The notes beneath the pieces were generated by a model. That model was not told the origin of the DNA, did not search any database, and saw only the letters and a program-made list of their open reading frames with translations. From the NCBI GenBank assembly GCA_021739765.1, contig JAIPBD010000003.1:248001-312000 (forward strand): 64,000 nt of DNA, read 5' to 3'. The DNA is from Melioribacteraceae bacterium. GTDB lineage: Bacteria; Bacteroidota; Ignavibacteria; Ignavibacteriales; Melioribacteraceae. Below, in pieces: positions 16,976-26,699 of this stretch (position 1 is its first letter; each line of letters opens with the position of its first letter). Made by a program: the position numbers and the translations under genes.

Positions 16976-17785
16976 TCAATAAAAAAGTGCCGATAAATAT
17001 CCTACAACATTAGATAAATCGCCGCTTACTAATCCGGAATCGGTTCTATTCATAACTTTGGAATTTACAATTCCTTTTTTATGCAGAGCTTTCATTACGG
17101 CAAGAGTGGGACCGCCTCCGCACGCTTCGCATTCACCGGTTCTAAGGTTTTCTTCCAAATTGTCAAAATCAAATTCCCGAACTCTCTTTTCAAAAACCGA
17201 ATCAAGTTTATCGGCGTTATTATGCGAGTAAAAATGGGATAGGTCGGTTGAAGCAATTACCAAAGTTCGATCATCAATAACATCGGAAAGTGAATCCGCT
17301 AATCCATCAACATATATTTTGTTTTGGTCGCCCATAACTATCGGAACAAATGAGAAATCGGAAGAAACATATTGCAAGAATGGAATTATTACTTCGATCC
17401 CATGTTCTTGTCGATGTCCTTTCACACCTTCAAAAATCATTGGATTACTATCGACTAATTTTTCAGTAACAGTCTTATTAACTGGAACGGAGCCCAGAGG
17501 AGTTCCATACGCGTCTCCATCATAAATGGAGCACCCCTCAAAATACTCGTGATGGCTGGGACTAATGATAATTGCAGTTTCAAAATTTTGATTGATTAGT
17601 TTGTTAAAAACGAATGAAGCGGTTTTCCCCGAATACGGATAACCGGCATGAGGAGAAATGATTCCTTTTATATTTGAATAATTTTCTTCGGAAGCTGAAG
17701 ATTCGAAAAGATGTTGTAAAGTGTTTTTGAGTGAAGTTTCTGAGCCCGGGTAAAACGTGCCCGCAAAGGCGGGTTCCCTAATCAT
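16976..17785 (-). CDS. amrB: MEMO1-family protein (AmmeMemoRadiSam system B)
   Basis: A 269-residue protein with the MEMO signature: MIREPAFAGTFYPG at the start, GIISPHAGYPYSG, IISPSHHEYFEGCSIYDGD and a late STDLSHF. MEMO proteins share the fold of class III ring-cleaving dioxygenases and metal-binding histidines are visible (SPHAGY, SPSHHE, DLSHF). In prokaryotes MEMO1 is found with AMMECR1 and a radical SAM enzyme, a conserved trio of unresolved biochemistry. Here it follows the AMMECR1 gene by 26 bp with a GGAG ribosome-binding site, so the two form an operon; the radical SAM partner is not in the window. Confidence 0.92.
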   Translation of the reverse strand: MIREPAFAGTFYPGSETSLKNTLQHLFESSASEENYSNIKGIISPHAGYPYSGKTASFVFNKLINQNFETAIIISPSHHEYFEGCSIYDGDAYGTPLGSVPVNKTVTEKLVDSNPMIFEGVKGHRQEHGIEVIIPFLQYVSSDFSFVPIVMGDQNKIYVDGLADSLSDVIDDRTLVIASTDLSHFYSHNNADKLDSVFEKRVREFDFDNLEENLRTGECEACGGGPTLAVMKALHKKGIVNSKVMNRTDSGLVSGDLSNVVGYLSALFY

Positions 17786-17811
17786 AACTTTCTCCGGATT
17801 TTTTGAACAAC

Positions 17812-18366
17812 TTATAAATCAGATTCATCAAAAACAATAGCTGTAAAAGCTTTTAGTGTTAATTTTTTTCGCTTCCAAAGGTCGGCTTTGAATCCACCTT
17901 TTTCGCACAGAGCGGATAAAAATTGATCTTTGTTCATCCCATGTTCAGCGGGAACTTGTGGCAATAATAGAGCACGATGACCGCCTTCTTCCAATATTAA
18001 ACCGTGTTTACCTAGAATTATTTCATCATACGATTTTAAGGGGAAAGGTTCCGACAGAACGGAAATTTCTATTTTAACTTGCTCAAACTCGGTTCTTGTC
18101 AGCTTTGGAAAACGGGGATCATTTCCCGCTGATTGCAATGCCGCATCCGAGATTGTTGAATAAAGCGGCTGATCTGAGATAATATATCCGATACAACCGC
18201 GCAAACTGTTATTTATTTTTAGTGTAACAAACGCTCCGCAATTTGAATTTAGAACCGGGTGTTTTTCAATATCCGGTGTAACTAATTCGTTATCATCAAA
18301 TAAATTTTTTATTGAATCCCGCGCGATTTTGATAAGTACACTTTTTTCTTCTTTTGTTAATTCCAT
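17812..18366 (-). CDS. amrA: AMMECR1-domain protein (AmmeMemoRadiSam system A)
   Basis: A 184-residue single-domain AMMECR1 protein. The invariant block LRGCIGY (residues ~56-62, in NNSLRGCIGYIISDQPLY) is intact, and DAALQSAGNDPRFPKLT and EISVLSEPFPL follow as in the family. The function is unknown; co-occurrence with MEMO1 and a radical SAM protein suggests a conserved modification pathway. It is upstream of amrB and 23 bp downstream of the 270-residue protein gene, so probably co-transcribed with both. Confidence 0.92.
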   Translation of the reverse strand: MELTKEEKSVLIKIARDSIKNLFDDNELVTPDIEKHPVLNSNCGAFVTLKINNSLRGCIGYIISDQPLYSTISDAALQSAGNDPRFPKLTRTEFEQVKIEISVLSEPFPLKSYDEIILGKHGLILEEGGHRALLLPQVPAEHGMNKDQFLSALCEKGGFKADLWKRKKLTLKAFTAIVFDESDL

Positions 18367-18389
18367 TGTAATTTCCGTTTTGATTTAAT

Positions 18390-19202
18390 TTATATCTCAA
18401 ACGCCATTAGCTCAGTTTTTTCTTTTAGTAAAAGCAGAGTGCTTTTATAAACGAAAAATGAGTCGGGAGCAAAAGCATTCAAATTAGTATTTATTATATC
18501 TGTATAAACAAATTTCATTTTAGATAAATCGAAAGCTGTGAATGTGTTATTCAAACGATCGCCTTGAAATTTATGATGATAGTTTATAAACAAATTGTTT
18601 TCCATTTGCAGGATTTCTAAATCACCAAAAATCGAATTTTTCTGCATTATCGTTTTGATTACTTCTTCGGCTTGTGACTCCAAATCAATCTGAAGGTAAT
18701 TCTCAGGATAAAAATAATTGCTAAAGTCTTCTTGCTCGATTGATTGATTTCTTAATTCATTTATTCTTTCAAAGTCCGTCCCAAGTTCGTCAAGCACACT
18801 TCCCGTTTGGATATCCAAGGTATAGAACTCCCTTCCTTCAAATCTTTGTTTGAAACAATAAATTTTATTTTCCAAAAGAAAAAGGAATGAATCGTTCTCG
18901 TTTTGCCAAATAAAATTTTTGCTTGTGATATCGTAAGCAAATATGCCTTTGTGTTTTGGCAGAGTCGGCTGCTCAAATTTGTGAAAAAGAATTATGTTAT
19001 TGTAAAAAGCATCTACTCCCACCCAATATTTTTCTTCGAGTTCGAGGTCCCGAAAAATTGGTTTTCCTGTAGCTACATCCAGACAATGAAATGAAGCGAT
19101 TTTATTTTGAACATCTCTTGTTTCAATAAGCAAATTGTCATTTCCCGAAATTAGAATTCGGAATATTTGCTTCGAATTAGTGAATTTATATTTTAATTGC
19201 AT
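18390..19202 (-). CDS. DUF4905-like beta-rich cytoplasmic protein
   Basis: A 270-residue protein without signal peptide. The sequence consists of beta strands with repeated phrases of the type CLDVATGKPIFRDL, AYDITSKNFIWQNE and TLDIQTGSVLDELG, the D-x-x-T-G-x-x-x-W-like blades of PQQ/WD-type propellers. From memory it resembles DUF4905, a family of Bacteroidota and relatives with no known function. It lies between tryptophanase (38-bp gap) and the amrA-amrB pair on the same strand; whether it works with either is unknown. Confidence 0.65.
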   Translation of the reverse strand: MQLKYKFTNSKQIFRILISGNDNLLIETRDVQNKIASFHCLDVATGKPIFRDLELEEKYWVGVDAFYNNIILFHKFEQPTLPKHKGIFAYDITSKNFIWQNENDSFLFLLENKIYCFKQRFEGREFYTLDIQTGSVLDELGTDFERINELRNQSIEQEDFSNYFYPENYLQIDLESQAEEVIKTIMQKNSIFGDLEILQMENNLFINYHHKFQGDRLNNTFTAFDLSKMKFVYTDIINTNLNAFAPDSFFVYKSTLLLLKEKTELMAFEI

Positions 19203-19240
19203 CGAATCTCTTTTTTATAAATCTAATTAATGTTTGCGGA

Positions 19241-20614
19241 TTATAATTGTTCAAACCTCGCTGTAAAGTGCCGCAGCATCGGAGCTTCGTAAGTGAATTT
19301 GTAACCCCTCAGATTGTTGCGATTTTTGTAAACATCAATCAACACTTCCGCGACATAATCAATATGACTTTGTGTGTAAACCCTGCGTGGAATTGCCAAT
19401 CTTACAAGCTCCATATCAGGTGAAATCGGCTCACCGGTTTTTTTGTCGTATTTCCCGAACATCACACTTCCAATTTCAACCGCACGAATTCCACCTTGCA
19501 AGTAAAGTTCACAAACGATGGATTGGCCGGGAAACAGGTTTTGTGGGATGTGTGGTAGAAATCTTTTTGCGTCGATATAAATAGCGTGTCCGCCCGGAGG
19601 TTCAATAATCGGAATTCCGTTCACCAACATTTTTTCACCGAGATAAGCTGTGCTTCGAATTCTGTATTCGAGATAGTGTTCATCCATAACTTCTTCCAAT
19701 CCTTGAGCGACAGCTTCTAGATCGCGACCGGCCAAGCCGCCGTAGGTTGGAAATCCTTCAGTAACTATTAGTAAGTTCCTGCATTTTGTTGCAAGATCGT
19801 CATTATTAATTGATAGAAATCCTCCGATATTTACGAGCGCGTCTTTCTTCGCACTCATCGTTGCTCCATCTGTATAGGAGAACATTTCCCGGCAAATCTC
19901 CGGAATTGATTTCTCACTATAGCCGGGTTCTCTCAATTTAATGAAATAGGCGTTTTCGGCAAAACGGCAAGCATCCATAAAAAATGGAAGTTCATATTTA
20001 TCACAAACCGATTTTACGTCTTTAATATTTTGCATCGATACCGGCTGACCACCGCCGGAATTATTCGTAATCGTCATCATCACGAGAGGGATGTTTTCCC
20101 GCCTGGTTTTTTTGATAAAATCTTCAAGTTTATCGACGTTCATATTGCCTTTAAAATCTGCCCGAACTTCAGGTTTTTTACCTACGTCGCATAAAAGATC
20201 AACAGCTTCCGCGCCTGAAAATTCGACATTCGCACGTGTTGTATCGAAGTGTGTGTTGTTTGGGATAAACTTCCCCTCGCCACCAACAATTGAAAAGAGA
20301 ATTTTTTCGGCGGCTCTTCCCTGGTGGGTCGGAATAATAAATTCATGTCCGGTAATGCTTTTTACAATCGATTCAAAACGGTAAAAACTTCTTGAACCGG
20401 CGTATGATTCATCGCCTTCCATTATTCCCGCCCACTGTTTCGCGCTCATCGCGGAAGTTCCGCTGTCGGTAAGTAAGTCAATCAAAACATCATCGGCATG
20501 AATTAGGAAAGAATTAAATCCGGCATCGGTTAATATTTTTTCTCTTTCTTCTCGTGTTGTAAATCTGATAGGTTCAACAGACTTGATTCTAAAAGGCTCT
20601 ATTATTGTTTTCAT
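19241..20614 (-). CDS. tnaA: Tryptophanase
   Basis: A 457-residue PLP enzyme cleaving L-tryptophan to indole, pyruvate and ammonia. ATG at 20614 has a GGAG site. Fold-type I landmarks: LLTDSGTSAMS, YAGSRSFYR, IPTHQGRAAEK, TITNNSGGGQPVS, the PLP lysine in TMSAKKDALVNIGG, and FPTYGGLAGRD. It is distinguished from tyrosine phenol-lyase by AVEIGS (no Arg at the phenol-lyase position) and a C-terminal LRHFTARFE with His where phenol-lyases have Phe. The product indole could act as a signal or feed Trp-like metabolism. No tnaC-type leader was recognised upstream. Confidence 0.92.
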   Translation of the reverse strand: MKTIIEPFRIKSVEPIRFTTREEREKILTDAGFNSFLIHADDVLIDLLTDSGTSAMSAKQWAGIMEGDESYAGSRSFYRFESIVKSITGHEFIIPTHQGRAAEKILFSIVGGEGKFIPNNTHFDTTRANVEFSGAEAVDLLCDVGKKPEVRADFKGNMNVDKLEDFIKKTRRENIPLVMMTITNNSGGGQPVSMQNIKDVKSVCDKYELPFFMDACRFAENAYFIKLREPGYSEKSIPEICREMFSYTDGATMSAKKDALVNIGGFLSINNDDLATKCRNLLIVTEGFPTYGGLAGRDLEAVAQGLEEVMDEHYLEYRIRSTAYLGEKMLVNGIPIIEPPGGHAIYIDAKRFLPHIPQNLFPGQSIVCELYLQGGIRAVEIGSVMFGKYDKKTGEPISPDMELVRLAIPRRVYTQSHIDYVAEVLIDVYKNRNNLRGYKFTYEAPMLRHFTARFEQL

Positions 20615-20778
20615 CAAAACTCCACTTTATTCTTAAGCCAAGAAAGTAACTAATCAATAAGAAACATTGTTTTAATCTAAATATAAATTTAATACATCCA
20701 CGTCTAATTTATTTCCTTCTTATCGTAAAAAATTATTAATTTTATTTTATTTCCATTCACAAAAAAAGGGGATCGAAT

Positions 20779-21603
20779 ATGGATGAGCAAAACGAAAACA
20801 AATTATCGGAAAAAGAGTACGACGAGGATGACGAACTCGAATTAAATCATACCGACAAATTAGTGGGGGTATTTACCGAACCGAGCTCAACTTTCGAGAA
20901 AATGTCTAATTTCCCTCCGAAAGCCACAGATTGGTTTTTACCACTTATTCTATTAATTGTGATTGCAATTGTTTCAAATTTCGTGATGATGAGTAACCCG
21001 GCAATTAAATACCAAGTGATGGAAAAACAAATTGGTGAGATGGAAAAAAGATTTGATAAAATGGTTGAAGACGGGACTTTGAGTCGTGAACAAGCTGATC
21101 AACAATTAGAAGCAACCAGAAATTTTATGGAAAGCGGAGGAGCGACCGGACAAGCAATTCAATCTGTTGGGATCGTAATAGTTAGTTTTATAATATTTTT
21201 TGTCGTCTCTCTGGCTTTCTGGCTGGCAGCTAAATTCGGCTTAAAAGGAGAAGGCACTTACACACATTCGATGGTAGCTTACGGACTGCCGTATTACATA
21301 GCGATTATTCAAACAATTTTTGTTGTTTTGGTTGCGTTCATAACAGATAAATTTATGACAGGTTTAAGCGTTGCCGAATTTGTTGATGTTGAAAAATCAA
21401 CTTTAGTCGGATTCCTTCTCTCTAAATTAGATGTTTTCTCAATTTGGTTTTATGCGGTTGTTGCAATCGGATTTGCGAGAATGTTCAAATCGGAATCTAC
21501 AGGCAAATATTACGCGATGGTTTTTGGAATGTGGATTGGCTTCGGACTTTTGTTTTTCTTCCTTGCCAAAGCGGTTCCATTTTTGGGCTTCTTGAATCAA
21601 TAA
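20779..21603 (+). CDS. Yip1-domain membrane protein
   Basis: A 274-residue protein. An acidic cytoplasmic N-terminus (~1-45) is followed by the family phrase VGVFTEPSSTFEKM and five predicted membrane helices (~53-72, ~128-152, ~170-190, ~215-235, ~250-270), matching bacterial YIP1-family proteins. A charged amphipathic stretch (KQIGEMEKRFDKMVEDGTLS) connects helices 1 and 2. The function is unknown. Single gene, read towards the sucrose synthase gene and closed by a strong terminator. Confidence 0.82.
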   Translation: MDEQNENKLSEKEYDEDDELELNHTDKLVGVFTEPSSTFEKMSNFPPKATDWFLPLILLIVIAIVSNFVMMSNPAIKYQVMEKQIGEMEKRFDKMVEDGTLSREQADQQLEATRNFMESGGATGQAIQSVGIVIVSFIIFFVVSLAFWLAAKFGLKGEGTYTHSMVAYGLPYYIAIIQTIFVVLVAFITDKFMTGLSVAEFVDVEKSTLVGFLLSKLDVFSIWFYAVVAIGFARMFKSESTGKYYAMVFGMWIGFGLLFFFLAKAVPFLGFLNQ

Positions 21604-21630
21604 GTATTTTTAATAATCTGGAATTTGATT

Positions 21631-21662
21631 ACGCCCCGAAGTTATTTGGGGCGTTTTCATTT
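21631..21662 (+). terminator. Rho-independent terminator after the Yip1 gene
   Basis: ACGCCCC (21631-21637) pairs with GGGGCGT (21648-21654), followed by TTTCATTTT. It lies 28 bp after the Yip1 stop and directly beyond the sucrose synthase stop on the other strand, so it may act in both directions. Confidence 0.88.
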
Positions 21663-21666
21663 TAAA

Positions 21667-24042
21667 CTAATTAGTTAAAGCTTCGGCACGTTTTTTAAAT
21701 AGTAAACTGTACAAAACGTCAAGATAAGCTTCGAGATCCTTTTTCTCCAAGTCTGTGGAGTATTTCCAAAAACCGTAAATTTTAGCATTACTCAATAAAT
21801 TTTGTGAATACAGTTTCCAATTATAAGCAGCGTTTACACGTTCGATTGAAGCTTTCGAAATTTTCTCCCAAAAATCCTTTTCGAAATTAATTCTATTTAC
21901 AACATCCACCAATATTTTAATACTCTCTTCATCATTTACCGGATCGATGTGGAAACCGTTAATTCCATTTTGAATTATTTCCAACGGGCCGCCGTATTTG
22001 GTTGCAATAACAGGCAAACCCGAAATCATAGCTTCGAGCACAGTTAAGCCGAAGCCTTCAAATAATCCTGGCTGAACAAAAAGACCTCTCCTCTCGGCGA
22101 TTATTCTGTACACTTCCCCGGCTTCATCTTTTCGGAATAATTTACCGAGCCATTTAATTTTATTATGAAGATTATACTCGTTGATGATATTGTGCATTAT
22201 ACCAATCTGGTTTTTTTCTTCATGATCCGATGAATCATCCGCGTTTATTTTGCCCGCGACAATTATCAAATTAGCCTTTTCTTGAAGTTCCTTGTTTTGC
22301 CCGAACCACCTCGCGAGCGCTACAATATTTTTATTTTCATCCAACCTTGCCATCGAAAAAATCGGGATCTTTTCCGGATTCTCAAGATTTCCAAAAATTT
22401 CCGGATCATCTGTATCTTCAAATATCATTTTGTTTAATTCATCACGTGTTCCACTAATTCGATTTTTTTGGTTAGTGTAAGGGAAGTAGATCGATTCATT
22501 AACTCCGGGTGACATAATATTAAACTTAGGATGATAAAGATTTACACCGTTTTCAACACGGTACAATCCCGGTAAAGTAAAATGCTGATGAGTTTCATAT
22601 TGTCCAACGGTATTTTCAGTTCCGGCAATTTCTTGGTAAGTAGAAGTAATTTGGAAATCGGACGCGTTCATTGCGATTAAATCCGCTGTAAATTGAAGAG
22701 AAAAGTTATAATTATCTTCAAGGTCGCTCCAGTAGATATCACTAAAAAGATATTTGCTTTTTTCGAGAGCATGTGCGATACAGCATTGAGTTACATTAAA
22801 CCTCTTTGCGAGCAAATACGAAACCAAATTTCCATCAGAATAGTTGCCGATAATAAGATCCGGGCGGCCATTAAATTCGGCTTTTAGCAAAATGAATGAT
22901 TCCTCCGCGAAGGATTCGAGATATGGCCACACTTTAAATCGTGAAATCCAATCCGGGATGATTTCTGAGTTGTTATCTTTGAACGGAACCCGAACTATCC
23001 AGCAATTTTTGGTGCCGTGAATTTTTTCACGTTTTTCATTACACTTTGTTCCCCTTGAGTTTGGAATCAACCGTGTAAGAACAACAATTTTGGGTTGAAT
23101 TTCCAAGCCCATTTTTTTCAGCGATTGAGACAAAGCCTTTTCAAGTGATTTTACTTGATCGAGAATATATACTACCTGACCGCCTGTATCCGGTAACCCA
23201 AGCACTCCTTCTTGGGCAAAAAATCCGTGTGGACTAATTACCGCGATATTAAAAACCATCGGGATTCTTGAAATGAAATTCTTTAGTGCGATATGATCGG
23301 GCGAGTTTAGCAGATCGTCGAGAAGCTGAAAAGTAAGTTTTATTTCTTTTACATTTTTACCCAGCCCGGGTTCGAATCCATATTCCTGAAGTTTATTTTT
23401 AACTGTGGCGAATTTTTCATTATCATCAAATTCGTTAAGGTGTTTTAACGCGTGTTTAATGTTTTTAAGCAGTTCCTCACTGTTTGAAACTCTATCGTTG
23501 AGCAGCAGTTGCATTCCAAAGTGATTATGCATTTTCAGAAAATCGAATAGTTGCTCTTTCCATTTTTCAATATTTGTAAACATTTCACTGGAAAGATGAC
23601 GATTCAGAAACTTAACCCCGGAACCGATATTTTTGGTGGAACGGACACTTGGAATTTTATCAAAAAAAGGTTTGAAATTAATAGTGAGGATGTTTCCGGA
23701 ATTTTCCCCATCAACAAATTGTTCCTTTGCTTTTAAATATTCAAGAATTTCGATTTCTTCTAATACAAACTCTTCAATATTAACAAAGTAAAATTTCGTT
23801 TTCCCGATATTAATTCTAACATCGAAATAAATATAGTTCCCTTGAATAACAGCTTCTTGTAACAAAGCTGTTATCTCTCTTAAATTCTTTTCCGAACCGT
23901 TCAAAGAGGTTGAATACTCCTCGAATGATTCAATTAAATCGCCGAGAATCAGCAGTTTTTTTTCTTTTTTAATGAGGTGACCGCAAAAGCCAAAAAAATG
24001 ATCTCTAAATTCTATTACGATACTTTCGAAATCATTTATCAT
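21667..24042 (-). CDS. susA: Sucrose synthase
   Basis: A 791-residue GT4 glycosyltransferase, the full length for sucrose synthases. The ~265-residue N-terminal regulatory part is followed by the catalytic region beginning with ISPHGFFAQEGVLGLPDTGG, then VVYILDQVKSLE, DFQITSTYQEIAGT, MSPGVNESIYFPY and the GT4 EX7E motif in GLFEGFGLTVLEAM. It reversibly converts sucrose plus NDP to NDP-glucose and fructose. It starts 13 bp after the sucrose-phosphate synthase gene with a GGGGAG site, so it is co-expressed with the synthesis enzyme. Together they allow sucrose to be made and recycled to NDP-glucose. Confidence 0.95.
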   Translation of the reverse strand: MINDFESIVIEFRDHFFGFCGHLIKKEKKLLILGDLIESFEEYSTSLNGSEKNLREITALLQEAVIQGNYIYFDVRINIGKTKFYFVNIEEFVLEEIEILEYLKAKEQFVDGENSGNILTINFKPFFDKIPSVRSTKNIGSGVKFLNRHLSSEMFTNIEKWKEQLFDFLKMHNHFGMQLLLNDRVSNSEELLKNIKHALKHLNEFDDNEKFATVKNKLQEYGFEPGLGKNVKEIKLTFQLLDDLLNSPDHIALKNFISRIPMVFNIAVISPHGFFAQEGVLGLPDTGGQVVYILDQVKSLEKALSQSLKKMGLEIQPKIVVLTRLIPNSRGTKCNEKREKIHGTKNCWIVRVPFKDNNSEIIPDWISRFKVWPYLESFAEESFILLKAEFNGRPDLIIGNYSDGNLVSYLLAKRFNVTQCCIAHALEKSKYLFSDIYWSDLEDNYNFSLQFTADLIAMNASDFQITSTYQEIAGTENTVGQYETHQHFTLPGLYRVENGVNLYHPKFNIMSPGVNESIYFPYTNQKNRISGTRDELNKMIFEDTDDPEIFGNLENPEKIPIFSMARLDENKNIVALARWFGQNKELQEKANLIIVAGKINADDSSDHEEKNQIGIMHNIINEYNLHNKIKWLGKLFRKDEAGEVYRIIAERRGLFVQPGLFEGFGLTVLEAMISGLPVIATKYGGPLEIIQNGINGFHIDPVNDEESIKILVDVVNRINFEKDFWEKISKASIERVNAAYNWKLYSQNLLSNAKIYGFWKYSTDLEKKDLEAYLDVLYSLLFKKRAEALTN

Positions 24043-24055
24043 CGAAACTCCCCTT

Positions 24056-26215
24056 TCAGTCTAAGAATTTATAATATTGGATTCCTTCAATTATACCGGC
24101 CGCGAATTTATTTTCGGCGAAATAGACTCTTCTTCGCCCCTTTAAATCAGCCAACTCTTGTGTATGGTTTCCGACTATTACACCCAGTAATTCACCGGTT
24201 AACATATCCTGATCGTTACCGGAATCGCCGGCGACAAGGATTTTTTCGTGTGGGATATTCCACCTATAACTAAGATATCGAATCGCTCTGCCTTTGCTTG
24301 CTCTAAAAGGAAGGAAATCAATAAATTTCCCATGGCTGACAATCAGATTGGTTTTGATATTATTCTTGATCAAAATATCATTAGCGAGGTATAGCTCTTC
24401 AGGTGACCCAATTAAATTGTAACTCACTTTAAAATCTCTGATTCCGTTATCCTGCAGTTCTATAAAATCGCAGTCTTCTAATAACTCCAGTATTCTATCC
24501 GGTTTCCACGCATTTTTGATATGCGCGGCCCAACTTGTAGAGTAGACATAATCTTCGCCACGATTATAATAAATCTCTGAGCCGACAGATGACACAATAA
24601 CATCCGGTCTTTTAACGCCATTTATATCAAGAACTTCGCATGCGGCATCAATCGTTCTTCCCGTTGAAACACCCCAGCCAATTTTTGATCCTAAATTATT
24701 TGTGAGAAGATCATTCAATTTCGCAAGGGCATCGGAATCTCCAGTCATTGTATCGTCGATGTCAAAAAACATCATTTTTTCATAATTCAATAATTTTTTC
24801 CCGGTCTTAATTACAAATGTTTTTTCTTTCTCTTTATCTTCTTCGAGAACTTCATTTACCAAATTCAGATAATTATCGGTGTGTGCTTCCCAAGAATAAA
24901 ACCTATCAACACGGTCAATACCGCTGAATGAAAACTGCTCCCATTTTTTTTGATCATCCAAAATTTCAAGAAGTTTCTTTTCGATATTTTTTGAATCGCT
25001 TACATCAACAAGCAATCCGTGATGAAGGTTTGAAATAATATCTCTCGGTCCGCCGTCATCTGTAGCAACGATTGGTAAACCGCTGCATGCAGCTTCAATA
25101 AGCGTTAAGCCGAAATTTTCCGAAAATGCAGAATTCACAAATATTCCTTTCGTTTCTGCGGCAATTCTATAAAGCTCCGGCACTTCATTTTGGAAATCAT
25201 GTTTTTTGGGAATTGCCATTTTTCCGTAGAGGTTATATTTATCGAGAAGCAGTAACATCTCAGTCAAAACTTCGCTTTCAATTTCCGGCATCGTTTGAAT
25301 ATCTTTTCTGATTCCGGCAAAAATTGCAAGATTCGCTTTCTTTTGAAGTTCCTCACTTTCGCCGAAGGCTTTAATTAATCCGCCGATATTTTTTTTCTTC
25401 TCGGGGCGACAAAGCGAGAGGATCAAAGGTTTGTTCATATTTGTAAAAAAACGGTACAGTTCCGCTCGGATACTATTCCGTATTACTTGTTCTTCATCAG
25501 TCCATTCGCGTTTGTAGTTATAAGCATAAAACTTTGAAAGATCGATTCCCGGGGGCAGAACGGTAATATTATTTGGGTTTGTGTTTTCATACATTCCATA
25601 CTGTTCTTCAGCCTCCTGAGTTGTACTCGAAATGATTCGATCGGCATAAAAAATTACATCTTCTTCATGACGAATTCGTTTAGACATCGCATATTTTCGC
25701 TCAATTTCTTCTTCGGTCAGGTTTTGCGCTTCGAGATTTTTTTTCTTCATTCTTCCAAGCGAATGTCCGGTATGTATCAGCGGTACGCCAAAAAAACGTG
25801 TCAGAGTCGCTCCCACATATCCTGCATCGGCGTAGTGGCTGTGGATAATGTCCGGCAGCCTTCCAACCGATTTAATATACTTGATCGTTTTGTCGCCAAA
25901 TTCTTCGAGATGATCCCAAATTTGTTCTTTACGGATATATTTTGACCCGCCGCACTTGATGCGAATGATACTCAACTTATCATTTACTTTTTCAATTGGC
26001 TGCGCATAATCTTGGGCAACTGTTTTATCCGCGACTAATCTTGTAACGATTTCGACCTTTTCAACCGATTCACGTTCGCTTAATGTTTTAGCAAATTCAA
26101 GCACATATTTGGTCTGCCCTCCCGTATCAACATCGTGTCCAAGTTCAAGATCATGTCCACGAATTAAACCATGGATATTATAGAGCTGAATATAAAGCTT
26201 ACTTTGTTTTTTCAT
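24056..26215 (-). CDS. spsA: Sucrose-phosphate synthase/phosphatase fusion
   Basis: 719 residues, two domains. Residues 1-~460 are a GT4 sucrose-phosphate synthase: NIHGLIRGHDLELGHDVDTG, GGQTKYV, IHSHYADAGYVG, PPGIDLSKF, and SENFGLTLIEAACSGLP with the EX7E pair. Residues ~478-719 are a HAD-family sucrose-6-phosphate phosphatase with catalytic DIDDT (Asp485), STGRT (motif II) and VAGDSGND (Asp664/Asp668), all intact. The single chain should therefore convert NDP-glucose and fructose-6-P to sucrose. It is the first gene of the pair with sucrose synthase. Sucrose as compatible solute is the likely purpose. Confidence 0.93.
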   Translation of the reverse strand: MKKQSKLYIQLYNIHGLIRGHDLELGHDVDTGGQTKYVLEFAKTLSERESVEKVEIVTRLVADKTVAQDYAQPIEKVNDKLSIIRIKCGGSKYIRKEQIWDHLEEFGDKTIKYIKSVGRLPDIIHSHYADAGYVGATLTRFFGVPLIHTGHSLGRMKKKNLEAQNLTEEEIERKYAMSKRIRHEEDVIFYADRIISSTTQEAEEQYGMYENTNPNNITVLPPGIDLSKFYAYNYKREWTDEEQVIRNSIRAELYRFFTNMNKPLILSLCRPEKKKNIGGLIKAFGESEELQKKANLAIFAGIRKDIQTMPEIESEVLTEMLLLLDKYNLYGKMAIPKKHDFQNEVPELYRIAAETKGIFVNSAFSENFGLTLIEAACSGLPIVATDDGGPRDIISNLHHGLLVDVSDSKNIEKKLLEILDDQKKWEQFSFSGIDRVDRFYSWEAHTDNYLNLVNEVLEEDKEKEKTFVIKTGKKLLNYEKMMFFDIDDTMTGDSDALAKLNDLLTNNLGSKIGWGVSTGRTIDAACEVLDINGVKRPDVIVSSVGSEIYYNRGEDYVYSTSWAAHIKNAWKPDRILELLEDCDFIELQDNGIRDFKVSYNLIGSPEELYLANDILIKNNIKTNLIVSHGKFIDFLPFRASKGRAIRYLSYRWNIPHEKILVAGDSGNDQDMLTGELLGVIVGNHTQELADLKGRRRVYFAENKFAAGIIEGIQYYKFLD

Positions 26216-26394
26216 TTTTCTTTTGTGTTGTTAATGAATGTTTCCAAAACATATAATGCGGAAAAGTAAATAACAGAAATCTGATTTGCTTTCGTCCTTT
26301 ATTAATAACAATAAATGTAGTTAAAAGCAAAAAAGAGTAGTTAAATCCTTAATAACAGATTTAGTAGTGAAGGGAGTAGTAAAATAAGTAAAAT

Positions 26395-26427
26395 TTAAAA
26401 AGTGTCGCCATAAAAGCGACACTTTGA
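26395..26427 (-). terminator. Rho-independent terminator of the RRM gene
   Basis: AAAGTGTCGC and GCGACACTTT form a 10-bp stem with a short loop. On the minus strand it is followed by a TTTTTAAATTTT tract. It lies ~30 bp past the RRM stop at 26454. Confidence 0.85.
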
Positions 26428-26453
26428 GATATTACATGATATTTATTATCTAA

Positions 26454-26699
26454 TTATCTTCTTGGACGGGCTTCATTTACAACTAATTTTCTTTCACGAA
26501 AATCTGTTCCGTTCAATTCCTCGACTGCCTTGTTAGCGTCATCATTAGATGCAAATTCAACGAATCCAAAGCCTTTGGACTTTCCGCTAAATTTATCCAT
26601 GATAATTTTAGCACTTGTAATTTCTCCGTACTGACTGAATAATTCGTTTAAGTCTTCGTCAGTTACACCGTAGTTTAAGTTGCCAACGTACAAATTCAT
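26454..26699 (-). CDS. RRM-type RNA-binding protein
   Basis: An 81-residue single RNA-recognition motif. RNP2 is LYVGNL (3-8) and RNP1 is KGFGFVEF (42-49), with the aromatic residues that stack on RNA present in both. The short basic tail ARPRR is typical of the small bacterial/cyanobacterial Rbp proteins, which are often induced by cold or stress. The gene is monocistronic, with its own terminator and an AGGAG ribosome-binding site ~10 nt upstream of the ATG. Confidence 0.93.
   Translation of the reverse strand: MNLYVGNLNYGVTDEDLNELFSQYGEITSAKIIMDKFSGKSKGFGFVEFASNDDANKAVEELNGTDFRERKLVVNEARPRR

Noticed and set aside
19241-20614. Tyrosine phenol-lyase instead of tryptophanase
   Set aside because: The C-terminal LRHF carries His and the AVEIGS region lacks the Arg expected in tyrosine phenol-lyase.
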